NCBI GenBank assembly: GCA_029959085.1
Contig: JARWIR010000001.1
Span: forward strand, 14,313,730 to 14,377,729
Direction: 5' to 3'
DNA from: Nemophila menziesii
Lineage: Eukaryota; Streptophyta; Magnoliopsida; Boraginales; Hydrophyllaceae
Length of the DNA stretch: 64,000 nt
The position numbers were made by a program, and so were the translations under genes. Shown piece after piece: positions 22,441-33,569 of the stretch. The notes under the pieces are model-generated. The model ran no database searches, was not told the DNA's origin, and saw only the letters and a list, made by a program, of their open reading frames with translations. Numbering within the stretch: the first letter of the stretch is position 1; each line of letters opens with the position of its first letter.

Positions 22441-24116
22441 TGGTGGGTCCTTGTGTGTTATAAATAAATGCGATAAAGATTAAGGAACCACAATACCGCA
22501 AGTGTACGGTTATAAGTAGCAGTAATTGCAATTACAGAAAATAAAAGATGAGAAATATTTATTTGGTTTTTATATTAATCCTAAGAATGCATGAAAATAA
22601 ATAACTGAATACTAAAGGACTAGATGCAGATATGAGCTATACTTGAGTCTCGCAAGGAATCCACTTAATCAATATAATCTATGTTATGTTTAAGGGTAGA
22701 ATTGGAATTATAATATTAGTCGGGACTCTAATATCTCCTAGCCCCATGTCGGGTGGACCTAGAAGCTATCCTAAAGTATCATAAACACCTGTATGGTCGA
22801 ATATGCCTCTTCGGATGATATGATTTTACCTCTTTGGCTAGGTAACTAGTTAAGCCTGTCGGTCAATAACGGACATTACACGGGTATTACCTAGATCTGT
22901 ATTCAAACCCCCCTGTCGGATGATCACTTCTCCACTAAAGTGAATAGCCCAAATACTAAAATCTATTTCTAGTTGTACGGAAAAGAAATAGTGATTAAAA
23001 CAAAATAATATCCAATATCTAACACCTAATTCAATTTAAATCATAACAATCCCAAATTCAAAACATAAATTAAATTAATTAGGGTTCATCCCTTTATTGC
23101 GATTCTCAAGCAATTAAGGTTTAGCTCATATTGAAAGTAAAAACAGTAAAAAAATTAATACTATACATGTCCTAATAACAAAAATAAAATAAGAACCTAG
23201 ATAGAGGAATTGGCTTGAACTGTTGTTGGAGATATAGACAGTCTCCAGCTTCTGCTCTTGCTTCCGCCTCTTGACGCTCTCTCTAAGGATGTATATATTG
23301 AATGAATTATGAGAGGTCCTGAATTATGAGGTCTAAGGGGTGTATTTATGGGTGTTGGAAGACCCTAGGTCGAATTTGCTTGGAGTGGAAGACAAGTCAA
23401 GGACTCTCAAATTCGTAGCTCTAAAAGATAAGATTCTGCTGATTTGATTTGGTCATATCTTTTTGAATACTTATCCGTTTGAAGAGTTCCAATATATGAA
23501 ACTGCTTGTCTTGGAAAGCTCTTTCTATTGGTGCAGACCACTCGTCCAGAATCCATGCCAATCTTTTATTATGATTTAATCTCTAAAACGTGGCTGGATT
23601 TTCAGATTTCAAAAGGCAGCTTTATCTTTTCCTCCTTTGAATAAATCTTTCCTAAATCTTCTTATTTCCATGTAAATCTTCTTTCCTTTCATCTTTATCT
23701 TGACTTGGTCTCTAAGTAATTACCATTTATCTCTTAAAGCTTCACATTAAATAAATAATTAAACCGCATATGCTTAAAAAGAATAAATCAATAAATCAAG
23801 AAAACGAAATAGGAAAGTGTACTCTAAAAATAGAAACTCGACTAGAAATCATTTCCTAACACTCTAAAATACACTAAGACTCTATTCTCACTTCTTCTAC
23901 TTGGATTGGTCTTTCATGAATTTCAAGAACCAGTTAACTTTGCATTAAAAATAGTCAAATTTACGCACAAAAGCTCAGATTCTGCAAATAGTTAATTTCC
24001 AAGGGGAGAAAGTGCAATATGATCAATTAAGCCTAAAAGTCTATTAAATAAGTCATTTATTCACCTAAAAGGATGTCTGCAAGGGGCTAATAATTAGAAC
24101 AAATCGGGAGACATCA
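22441..24116 (-). repeat. LTR 1 (left, 3' LTR in element orientation)
   Basis: 1676 bp, from TGGTGGGTCC to GGGAGACATCA on the plus strand, that is TGATGTCTCC...GGACCCACCA in element orientation (TG...CA). Compared with LTR 2 and LTR 3 it has lost about 75 bp near 22511. It carries private variants such as AAATAAATGCG and an extra C in CTATACTTGAG. Confidence 0.95.
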
Positions 24117-26264
24117 AAACCCAAAACTCAAACCTTTGTCGTCCCGACAAAGTAAAATAAAAACAAAGGATCTTTTAGGTGAACGCAGAAGGTAGAATCT
24201 AGTAAATAATCCGAAAGCAAAGCTTAAAACAAATTTCATATAGTCTAATCTAGGAATTAATATACACCTACACTTATCATGCAAAATCAAATACAAAACA
24301 ATATCAATCCAAAATTAATTTCACAATGCTAGAAGGTTACGCTTATTACTTATCTCAAGATGGTGGCTATAGGGTGTTCCTCGATCTTTACTTGCATTGA
24401 ATGCTCCACTTAGAATAATCCCTATTAACTCACTGTGCATCTAGGAATCACGAGGACTTTACGGTTTTAGCATAGGCTGAAGGACGGTATGGTATGTATA
24501 TTTGGTAAATTTGAAGTGAGCTTTTGGCTCTCTCCTCACTTACCATCAACAAACTGTCCAAGAGCTTGAGTTTACACTTGAATAACGTTCTCACTCAACC
24601 CAATTGACGCGCTTAATTAGCGTCCCCAAATTAACCCAATAAGCACTAAGGATGATTCACTTAAAAATTTCCACTTTGCCGGTCCAAATATAATTTCTTT
24701 TCAAATCAATCATTTTTTCTTTTCTTTTGTATAGCCATGACTCTCTTTATGATGTTGAGATACCATGCTATTTTTCATAGTTATGCCTATTCATAACTTG
24801 AGCTCGAAGCTTCTTTTCCATTCACTATTACCCCGGCAAAGGGTTACAATATAATAAACCTGTGAATCATCATCATCTATAGCACAAAGCACAATTGATA
24901 AGCTCAAAAATCCCAACCCAATGTAAATTCCCATATGGACCCACCACCCCAAACTCAAGCTCAAGACAGAGTCTCAGGATCGTGATTCAAGTGCGGGTCA
25001 TATGGTCATGCCTAACAATCTAAAGGGAAATTGGCTTATAATGTGGCGACAAAAGAAAGGCTTAAAGGCTAAAAATTTGTCTAAGAAGGATAAAATTAAT
25101 TCAGGGATAGACGGCCAAAAAGGATTCAAAGGGCTAACAAAGAACTGCCTCTATCATCTTCCTATCTACACACTTTGCCTCTAGTTCATACCTAAGTGGG
25201 TTCTCTACTCATTTAGATCTCACGTTCTACAAACCACCTATTATCCTTAAGCACAAGTTTACTTCTTTTGCATTGTTCGTTAATTCTTCCTATCAATTAT
25301 TTCATATTTGCATGCAATTAAAGTGCGTTTTACACTAACTCCTAAAGTCAACTATTTTCTATCATAAATTTATAAAAAGCATGCTTGATGGGGGCATTTA
25401 AAATACTCTACAACTCTACATTCAAAACATTCCTCAAACTAAAATTGAAAAAAAAAACTGTAAAACACATAAAATTGGGATGAGGCAACGAACCCCACCC
25501 CAAACTCAAGAATGAGTCGTGTCCCCACGACTCGAAAAAGACTCAATAAAGCGAATAAACAAATAAAACAAATAAGAAAGGGATAGGAAAACGTATCTGA
25601 ACCAGCACGAAGCTGGTTTCCATGGTTGCGTGTAGGTTGAGCTCCTTGTGTTGCGTAGGTGGCATGTTGAACATTGCTCACACCACGTAATATGATTTGC
25701 ATAAGCTCCAACTCTTTTGTGATTTTTCCTATAGGTTTCAACACCTCTTCATGATTATCCTCCCAAAATTCTTTCAACTACATCTTTCAACACCCAAAAG
25801 TAATACAAGGTTCTTCAACTTCTTCTTCCTCTTCATGGTATTCTTGACCTTCCAATCTTCGTCATCTCAATGAACCCCAAACTCAAAACTTCAAATAATC
25901 AAGAACTAGAGAAGAGTTTTGAAATTTGATGTTTTGAGGATTTGTAATGAAGGATTTAGGTGTTATATGAGATGGGTAATAAATATTTAATAGCTTGAGG
26001 AAGGTTTAATGAATAGGATTGAAGCTTTGATGAAGAGGCTTAAGGTTGAAGGAGAAGATTTCTTGATTTTCTTGAAGTATTGTGGTGTTGGATGTGTGTT
26101 TGGAATGGATTAGGAGGAAGGATTTAATGTTCTTGGGTGTTGTAGTGGTCTTTGTGCAGGTACATAAGGGTTAGGATCTGGAAAATTCGTTTGAAGAGGC
26201 TAGGGTTTATCTCGTTAAGGTAAGAAGTTGACTGGGCCTTGATCTCTTCACAAACCGCCTGGCG

Positions 26265-26610
26265 CGGTGCATACCTGCGGTGCATGGGTGTACCGCGAGG
26301 GTACACCGCAGCGTTGTTGGTGTGAATTTCTCGCTTCTGCCTTATACCCGTGCTAGCACCCCGTGGCACGCGTTTTTGCCCTGCGGTGCAGGGGTGCGGT
26401 GCATGAGGTAGTCCGCACGTGCTCCGTGAAAAAACCCGCGGTGCATACCCGTGGCACGCGTTTTGGGCGTGCGGTGTAGGGTGCGGTGCACCGCGCCTAT
26501 CAGCTCCTCTTTTTCTCGCCTCTGGATAAGACCCGTGGTGCGCGACCCGTGGTACGGGTTTTTGGGCGCGGTACATCCCTGCGGTATAGGGGGTACACCG
26601 CGGGGGTAGT
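26265..26610. repeat. GC-rich patch with repeated GCGGTGCA motifs, copy 1
   Basis: A GC-rich island within AT-rich internal DNA, built of GCGGTGCA, GGTGCACCGCG, CCCGTGGCACGCG and similar short direct and inverted words. It probably folds strongly as RNA. The same patch is at 37464-37809. Open frames across it look like composition artefacts. Confidence 0.75.
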
Positions 26611-26821
26611 CCACGCCAGCCTTTGAATTTTCCAGAAAAAAATTTGCGTTTCCTAGCACCCCAAATGATTCCTGCATTAATAACACACTACCTTTCTCAT
26701 TTCTTTTAAAAGTAGACACTAAAACTTGACACTTAACTTAGAATTATACACTAGGAATTGAAAACATAAAGCAATTTAAACATGGGTTGTCTCCCAAGAA
26801 GCACTTTTGTTTATTACGTCT

Positions 26822-27925
26822 TTAAGTTCGACGCGTTACCTTCCATGAACATGGTATTGAGGCCCTTGCGGTTCTCCTCCGCTTAAATTCGCCTCTTCCT
26901 TGACATGTGAGCTTAAGAACTTTCCCACCTCGAATGTTATTTAATCGATCTTTGATAGGGGGTGGGTAAGTACTTCGTTTCGCCTTCTTATTTACACGAC
27001 GAAACTCATTTTCCCCCACACAATAGTAGATGACCGTCCTCAACGGTATAAGCTCATTTGTATTCCTCGTTTCAATCTCGCATTCCTCTTTAAAATGTGG
27101 CGGGTAGGTGCTCCTCCTTGCCGCTTTACTCTCACGGTGTGGCACCTTGTTTGTATAGCACATGTCTGAACTTTGTGGTGGTGGAGGTGATTCGAATTTC
27201 TCAGCTCTCTTCTCTTTCATGATTCGGGGTAGAGATGGTAATTGGTGAACTTTTTGTGATGGAGATTCAACTTCTGTTTTAGCATGAACCTTGAATTCTT
27301 CAATTGATTCTCCAACCACTTCAGATTCGTCTTCGATGTCAACCCAATCTTCCACTATTACCTCGTCATATTTTTGTTGTGGAATCTCTATAACCTCGAT
27401 CACCACCTCTTCTCGGTTGTGTTCTGTATTTTGATCATGTGCATACATCATAGGAATAGCAATTTCTGTGTTAACTTCTAGGAATTGCGTTGCTACTCCT
27501 TCTTCTACCATGCTAACAAGATTTTCAACCACATGGTGGTCTCCATTTATAATCGGCACGGTGGCCGTATCACTATCACTATCATTTTTTTCCAACACTT
27601 CATCCTCCACTACTTCTTCCGGTTCATAAGATTTGCTTTTGCTCTCGGCAAAGTCATGAGAATTATATCTGGAACCCCTTTCTAGCAACCGTTCTATTTT
27701 TGCACTGCTTTCCTCGCTGTTGCGAATGTATTTAGCAAGTGTTTCATTCAAATCAGCCAGAGTTATATGTGGAGGTTGTTGAATATTCCATCTTTGATCT
27801 GGTTGATAGTGATAAGATGGTTGTTCTTGATGATAGTGATACAGAAATTGTTGTTGATTATTCCCGATCCATTGGTTGTTCCAATTTTGCTCTTGCGGGT
27901 GTTGATAAGGTGTTTGGTAGAAGTT
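26822..27925 (-). pseudogene. ORF of the non-autonomous element, copy 1, cut by LINE-A
   Basis: Same protein as 38021-39202 but interrupted after 27925. Its first 27 or so codons lie at 33324-33402 on the far side of LINE-A, and an extra T there shifts the frame. What remains open starts at an internal Met (27751). It is not functional as an entire protein. Confidence 0.8.
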
Positions 27926-28040
27926 TTTTTTTTTTTTTTTTGATCATCAAATCAAACTTTTTATTTAATACTCAACTTCAAAATCCTTACAAAATTAATG
28001 GTAACAAGCATTTACCCAAGCATGGGTAATATACCTTGTA

Positions 28041-28136
28041 GGCCCATTTAAACATTACAACCTTAAAAGAAAAGAAAAGAGCCCAATAGGCCCATTTAAA
28101 CATTACATCCTTAAAAGAAAAGAAAAGAGCCCAATA
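28041..28136 (-). repeat. 48-bp tandem duplication in the LINE-A 3' UTR
   Basis: GGCCCATTTAAACATTACA starts at 28041 and 28089. The two 48-base units differ at one position and lie between the ORF2 stop and the poly-A tail. Confidence 0.92.
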
Positions 28137-28153
28137 GGCTATTACAATTAATT

Positions 28154-31100
28154 TTAACTAACTAACTTCTCCACTATCTTTATAACCTTCTCATTTCTTA
28201 AACTTCTTGTACTGACCTTCATCTTTGCCATTTCGCAAATACGCCCCAATATTTGATCTTCATTCAATATCACCCCACCATGATCAATCTCATTCCTTTG
28301 CTTCCATAAGATATAAATGTATGAAGTAACCATTAAGCTCACTAACATTTTCTGTTCCTTACTAGTTAATCCAATGAATTTTTCTACAAGATCATCAAAA
28401 TCACTTGGTAACCATACTATATCGCAAATTTTTAGTATTTTCTGCAATATCCTTTTAGAGAAAGTACACTTGAAGAATATGTGCACATTATCTTCACCAG
28501 TAGCCTTACACAAGCTGCATAGGGGATCAACTTGAGCTCCCCACTCAATCATTCTCAGCTTAGTACTTAGTCTGTTTTGAATAGCAAGCCAAGATATAAA
28601 CACACACCTAGGAATATTAGCTTTTGACCAAATGAGCTCATACCACTTAACTGTTGCTTCATCTGAGTCATTTGTGAGTTTGATAAGGGTTTTTTTGAAA
28701 GAAAAGCCTCGCTTATTTGATTCACTCCATATCTTCTTATCTTCTCTGCTAGTAAGTGTAATATCAGCGAGATGTGGGAGAATTTTGCCCACACATGGAG
28801 GTAACCTCCACCTTTCTTTGCCATAGCAATTGTCAACTGTTTTATTACTATTCAAGTTATCTTTTGATAGCTCTATACCCAAGATTTGTTGCATGCTCTG
28901 TCCTCCAATCCACCTATCCCAGATAAGGTAGGTAGCCTTACCATTAAACACTTTATGCGTAATGAACTCATACGCTATGCCTCTTACTTTCATTAATTTC
29001 TTCCAAATCCACGTGTGACTCTGTTTCTCTTCAAAACTCCATACACACTTCCCTTTTAAAATGTTATGTTTGACCCACATACTCCACAAGTTTTGTTCTT
29101 GTGAGTACATCCTCCAGAAGGTGGATAGAAGGCAAACAAGATTTAGCCTCTCCAAGTTAGGTATACCAAGGCCTCCTCTATCTTTACTGCAACATACTCT
29201 CTCCCATGATATGTAAGCTCCTTGTGCTCCATTCATATTACCCTTCCAAAGAAAGCTACTTATAAGTTTGTTCAGTTTATAAATAACTTGCTTTGGGAGT
29301 AAAAATACTCTGCACCAGTAAAGGACTTTGCTCACAATTATACTTTTAATAAGTTCTAACCTGCCAGAATATGATAATAGCTTTGAGGTCCATTGGTTTA
29401 TAGTATTTACTATTTTATCAATCAACTTATTACCCTCATCAACACTGAGTTTTTTGAATGTAGTGGGACCCCTAAATATCTAACTGGCAATTTGCCAATC
29501 TTGATATTCAGGATCCTTGAAATCTCTTTTTCCATATTAACATTGCCTCCACTTACATAAATTTCACTCTTCTGATGATTAATTTGTAGACCTGAAAGTC
29601 TTGAGAATAGATTTAAACCATCATTGATAATTTTTGCTGATTCTAAATTAGCCTTGAAGAACACAAGTAAATCATCCGCAAAAATCATGTGATTTAGTTT
29701 CATTATATCACATTTATGATGGAATTTAAACTCTCTTTTATTTGCCAAGTGAGTAAATAACCCCGTAAAAACTTCCATACATAAAGCAAAGAGATAGGGT
29801 GAGAGAGGGTCACCCTGTCTCAACCCTCTCTTCCCCTCAAAAAAACCACACGCTTCACCGTTTACACACACTGAATAAGTAGGTGTGCATACACACATAA
29901 TGATCCATTTAATGAATTTACTTGGAAACTTAAGAGCTTTTAGAATATTGATTAAAAACCCCCAGTTTACACTATCATAGGCCTTTTGAAGGTCTAGATT
30001 TATAGTGCAATTAGACATACTACTTTTCTTATCATAACCCAGCATTATATCTTGAGCAACTAAAATATTGTCGCCAACATACCTTCCTTGTATATAAGCG
30101 GCTTGATTTAAAGATATGATTGAGCTCATGACTTTTTTTAATCTTTTACTCATGATTCTTGATAATGTTTTATATATAGTATTTGTACATGATATTGGAC
30201 GAAATTTCTTCACATTCGTCGGCTTTTTCTCTTTTGGGATCAAAACAATGTTTGTAGCATTAACTTGTTTGAGAAGTTTATTGTTTTCAAAACTTTGTTT
30301 GATAGCTTTAGTGAAGTCTTCACCTACAATTTCCCATGCTTCTTTATAAAAAGTCGAGTTCAAACCATCAGGGCCTGGACTCTTCTTAGAATTAATCGAA
30401 AATAAAGCCTCTTTAACTTCTTTATCCGTTACAGGAGCTAATAAATCTTGAGTCTGTTCTTCACTTAAAGTTTTACCCAATAGCATACTAAGTACATTAC
30501 TAGAACAGAACTCTTCTTTATCATCTTTAGTTCCCAACAGGTTAGTATAGAATTTCACAAATTCATCTTTTATAAGATTAGGATCTTCTATATTTGTACC
30601 TTCATCAGTGACAAGTAAGGTAACATTATTTCTAGCTATTCTACCTTTAATGATTTTGTGGTAGTAAGCTGAGTTACTGTCCATCTCATTGTTAAACATA
30701 ACTCTAGCTTTCTGTTTTAACACTCTATGTTGAATAACAATAGCTTCTTCCAGTTCAGCGCTGAGTATCTTTTCTTCAGTTATATAACTCTGATCAAACT
30801 TCCCACTCATAATCTGCATCTGAACTATATTAAGTTGAGTTTTAAGCAATTCTATATTTGAAGAATTCCTCTTAAAGTACATGTTGTTGAACTTCTTTAA
30901 AGCCTCTTTAGTATTTTTCTGCTTTTTACATAATGAGAACATAAAATTACCTTCTACTTTCAAACTCCAAGCCTCTTTAACTGTGTATAAGAACTTCTCA
31001 TGATTAGTCCAGGCATCAAAAAACCTGAACTGGCTAGCTATACTCCTTTTCTTAGTAATAAAATTCAACTTTAAAGGGCAATGATCTGAGGTGGATGGAT

Positions 31101-31758
31101 TGTGTATTATGACTCTAGAATCAATTGTATCTAACCACTTTGTATTAACAAAAACTCTATCAATTTTGCTGGCCCTAATATTATTACTATCACTCTTGTT
31201 AGTCCATGTGAAATAATGCCCTCCATAGCTATGTTCTATTAACCCTGCATCCTCAATTCCTTCACTAAATTCTAATGCTCCTTTATCAAGTACTGTACAA
31301 TTTAGCCTATCCTGTATTTTCAAGATTTCATTAAAATCTCCCATAACACATAATCTGTCTTTATCAAACCTCTTACTCCACCTTTCCATATCTGCCCATA
31401 ACTCTTTTCTCTCACCTCTATCATTACTAGCATATATCATAGCTAGATAGAATTCCTCTTTATTTTCGAAAATTCTTACTTTAACTAAGATAGCTTGAGA
31501 ATTTTGCTGGATTAAATCAATTCCTGCATATTTATTGTCCCATAGTAACCATATACGGCCACTAGGATCATTATTATAATTGTGAAGCATCTCCATATAA
31601 GAGAAATGCTTTTTTATTATCTCAGAATGTTTGTGTGCTCTCACCTTAGTTTCAAGCAACCCTACAATTCTGATTTTATTTTCAACCACAAAATCTTTGA
31701 CATCCAATTGCCTTATTTCATTGTTAAAACCTCTCACATTCCAGGCTACACAATTCAT
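28154..31758 (-). pseudogene. LINE-A ORF2: endonuclease and reverse transcriptase, one frameshift
   Basis: Starts MNCVAWNVRGFNN at 31758. The endonuclease shows its key residues in context (WNVRG, LLETKV, GDFNEIL, KIDRVFVN, TSDHCPL). The RT follows: KSPGPDGLNSTFYKEAW, FRPISCTNTIYK, NLDLQKAYDSVNW, RQGDPLSPYLF, FADDLLVFF. At 29450-29455 an A-run (minus strand) is one base short relative to the reading frame of the family. The open frame therefore stops at 29422 and resumes in another frame to 28154, covering the thumb and zf-RVT (CSLCKATGEDNVHIFFKC). There is no RNase H. Apart from that base the enzyme looks complete, about 1200 aa. In life it nicks chromosomal DNA and primes cDNA synthesis there. 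Slippage at the A-run could restore frame in some transcripts; that is speculation. Confidence 0.88.
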
Positions 31759-33011
31759 ATATTTGGGGGTCTTGTTATCTCATCTCCTCCATTGTGATTT
31801 GTAATGAATTCGATGACATCTTTGTTTATCCCTCCTTCATCCTGTATCACACCAAACTGATTTGCACTTATTATAGAGCTTGATTCTCCCTTATCCTTTG
31901 TATTAGTTATATTTCTCCTATTACTTCTAATTATATCCCATTCATCCACTTTGTTCTTGCCTTTATCTTCTTTATTTGTCTTCTCATTAAGTGATAAACT
32001 CTGTTTTGGCCTCCATACTTGTTGAATGTTGTTACATTTACTTTCTAGGTGACCAAACCTATTGCATTTAGTGCAGATAATTGGTTTCCATTCATATTCC
32101 ACTCTAACTTCCTGAATTTCATCTAACCCAATATCTACCAAAATTTCATCAGGTAATTCATCTTTTGTATCTACTTCAACACACACCCGTGCATATCCCA
32201 ACCTAGTTTTTGACTCAGTAATGGAATCCATTTGTAAGGGCACTCCAATTCCGCTCGCAACATAACCTAATCCCCTTTGAGTCCATAGATTCATCGGCAC
32301 ATTAATTAATTTGACCCATATCGGAATTTTTGAAATATCTATCTTATCAAATTGCATTCCCGGTTTCCATGGCCTGAGTAACAGAGGTTTGCCATTGATA
32401 TTCCAAATCTGCTCAAGTGCTTTGTTGAAGAATTGAGAATTTTCAAACTTAAAGATAACATTTCCTTTGGAGCTCGACTTAATGTCTATTTTCCCCCATT
32501 TACTCCACTGAAACTTCACGAAATTTGCAATAGCATAGAACGGAGGTGGATTATCCAAAAATTGACCTACAAGGGTATTCTCCCATTGTTCCGCTCCCTC
32601 ATCTAACACATCCTGAGGTGGCATAACTAATTTCTTACCCTTTAACATCGACGGAGGGTGATGTTCCAGCTTCATCGATTTACTAGCGCATTTGTTGAAC
32701 AGGTTTGACCACGGTACACTTTTATTTGCAACTGGTTCAGCTTGTTCTTCAACCGATTTACCTTGACCTTCATTGTTAACTGCTTTTTCAACAACTTCAA
32801 ACACTTCCGGTACTGATACAGCTTCAGATTCACTATTTTCCCCTTCTCCTTTGTAAGATTCAGGGGTATTTAGCAAATTTGGGCTCGGCGATAGCATTTC
32901 TTTGGTGATATCTCTGTATCTGGTTTTCGTTTTTGGATTTGGGTTGGTGTTAGCTTTACCCGATACATTTTGCACTTTATTGACTCGATTTGTATATAAC
33001 GTTTTAGCCAT
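31755..33011 (-). CDS. LINE-A ORF1: RNA-binding protein with DUF4283 and CCHC knuckle
   Basis: 418 aa, intact. A charged N-terminal region is followed by a DUF4283-type domain at about residues 150-290 (FVKFQWSKWGKI, LLLRPWKPGMQFD, PIWVKLINVPMNLWT) and the zinc knuckle CTKCNRFGHLESKC near residue 327. In plant LINEs this protein coats the element RNA. The stop TGA overlaps the ORF2 start in ATGA (31755-31758), so ORF2 is probably translated by termination and re-start. The start Met at 33011 follows about 300 bases of leader. Confidence 0.88.
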   Translation of the reverse strand: MAKTLYTNRVNKVQNVSGKANTNPNPKTKTRYRDITKEMLSPSPNLLNTPESYKGEGENSESEAVSVPEVFEVVEKAVNNEGQGKSVEEQAEPVANKSVPWSNLFNKCASKSMKLEHHPPSMLKGKKLVMPPQDVLDEGAEQWENTLVGQFLDNPPPFYAIANFVKFQWSKWGKIDIKSSSKGNVIFKFENSQFFNKALEQIWNINGKPLLLRPWKPGMQFDKIDISKIPIWVKLINVPMNLWTQRGLGYVASGIGVPLQMDSITESKTRLGYARVCVEVDTKDELPDEILVDIGLDEIQEVRVEYEWKPIICTKCNRFGHLESKCNNIQQVWRPKQSLSLNEKTNKEDKGKNKVDEWDIIRSNRRNITNTKDKGESSSIISANQFGVIQDEGGINKDVIEFITNHNGGDEITRPPNI

Positions 33012-33540
33012 TTGTTAAGAGAAGTCAAACTAAGAAAAGAAAAATAAAAATAAAAGGAAGCGGTGAACGAAAAGAGGTGAAAGGATAGAATGGATGGGTT
33101 TGTGAATCCAAGAACAAGTGTGAGATCCCAGAAAATTCTAGGTCAAACACTAATTCTGGAGAGAGAAAAGCTAAAAAATTAAAAAAAAACGGCTAAAGTG
33201 GTGAGTGGGTGAGGAAATTAAGATGGAATAAAAAATTAATGGATGAATGGCTTGGGAGGATTTTTTGGCTAAGTTGACTCTCATTGACTTGGCTTATCAA
33301 CAAGTTGCTGTTTGGTAAAAGTTACTACCCCGTTGTTGTTGTCCCGAAGAGTCTTCCCAATAATCATATTGGATCGGGATCTAGGTAATGTCCTCTATAC
33401 ATCTTTCAATAAAATCTCTTGATCATTACCTAAATAAAGAACCTGTAAAGATAAAACAAAACAAAGACAAGCGTAAAACTGCAAAAAGAAATAAATAAAC
33501 AATTAAAACTACTTAGAGATTAAACACCGGGGTCACACGC

Positions 33541-33563
33541 TGCAATCCCCGGCAGCGGCGCCA
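33541..33563 (-). other. Primer-binding site, copy 1 (tRNA-Asp type)
   Basis: On the minus strand TGGCGCCGCTGCCGGGGAT, six bases inside LTR 2. It closely complements the 3' end of plant tRNA-Asp (CCCCGGCAACGGCGCCA). Ty3-type elements of the Athila/Tat group commonly use such primers; the lineage here is inferred from that alone. Confidence 0.8.
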
Positions 33564-33569
33564 AAAACT

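Larger units (their letters stand above)
27926..33308 (-). mobile_element. LINE-A: nearly intact L1-type retrotransposon
   Basis: The poly-A tail is the T-run ending at 27941. The element reads leftward from its 5' end at about 33308. It is flanked by a 15-bp target duplication TGTTTGGTAGAAGTT (27911-27925) and TGTTTGGTAAAAGTT (33309-33323), one mismatch. Copy 2 of the host internal region shows the uninterrupted site (TGTTTGGTAGAAGTTAC near 39111). ORF1 and ORF2 are both full length, with only one single-base frameshift seen in ORF2. It is the youngest layer of the nest, or nearly so. Confidence 0.92.
24117..33569 (-). mobile_element. Internal region, copy 1 (non-autonomous LTR element), carrying LINE-A
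   Basis: About 4.05 kb of retrotransposon internal DNA plus the 5.4-kb LINE-A at 27926-33308. It has no protease, integrase, RT or RNase H, so it depends on another element (a LARD-like design). It contains the same GC-rich patch (26265-26610) and 393-aa-type ORF as copy 2. The ORF is cut by LINE-A and also carries one extra T near 33370, compared with copy 2, that shifts its frame close to the start. The two copies differ at very few sites outside the LINE. Confidence 0.9.

Noticed and set aside
24117..24300. 60-codon frames repeated at 24114 and 35313
   Set aside because: Present only because the internal regions are duplicated; they span the LTR boundary and have no domain.
26124..26719. 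Overlapping open frames of 125-150 codons (and the copies at 37323-37918)
   Set aside because: They fall in the GC-rich patch in two frames with Pro/His/Arg-rich composition. Stop codons are rare there by composition, and no domain is seen.
33541..33563. tRNA gene fragment
   Set aside because: Only the 3' end complement of tRNA-Asp is present, at fixed distance from an LTR; it is a primer-binding site. The same holds for 39341-39363 and the copia site near 63567.
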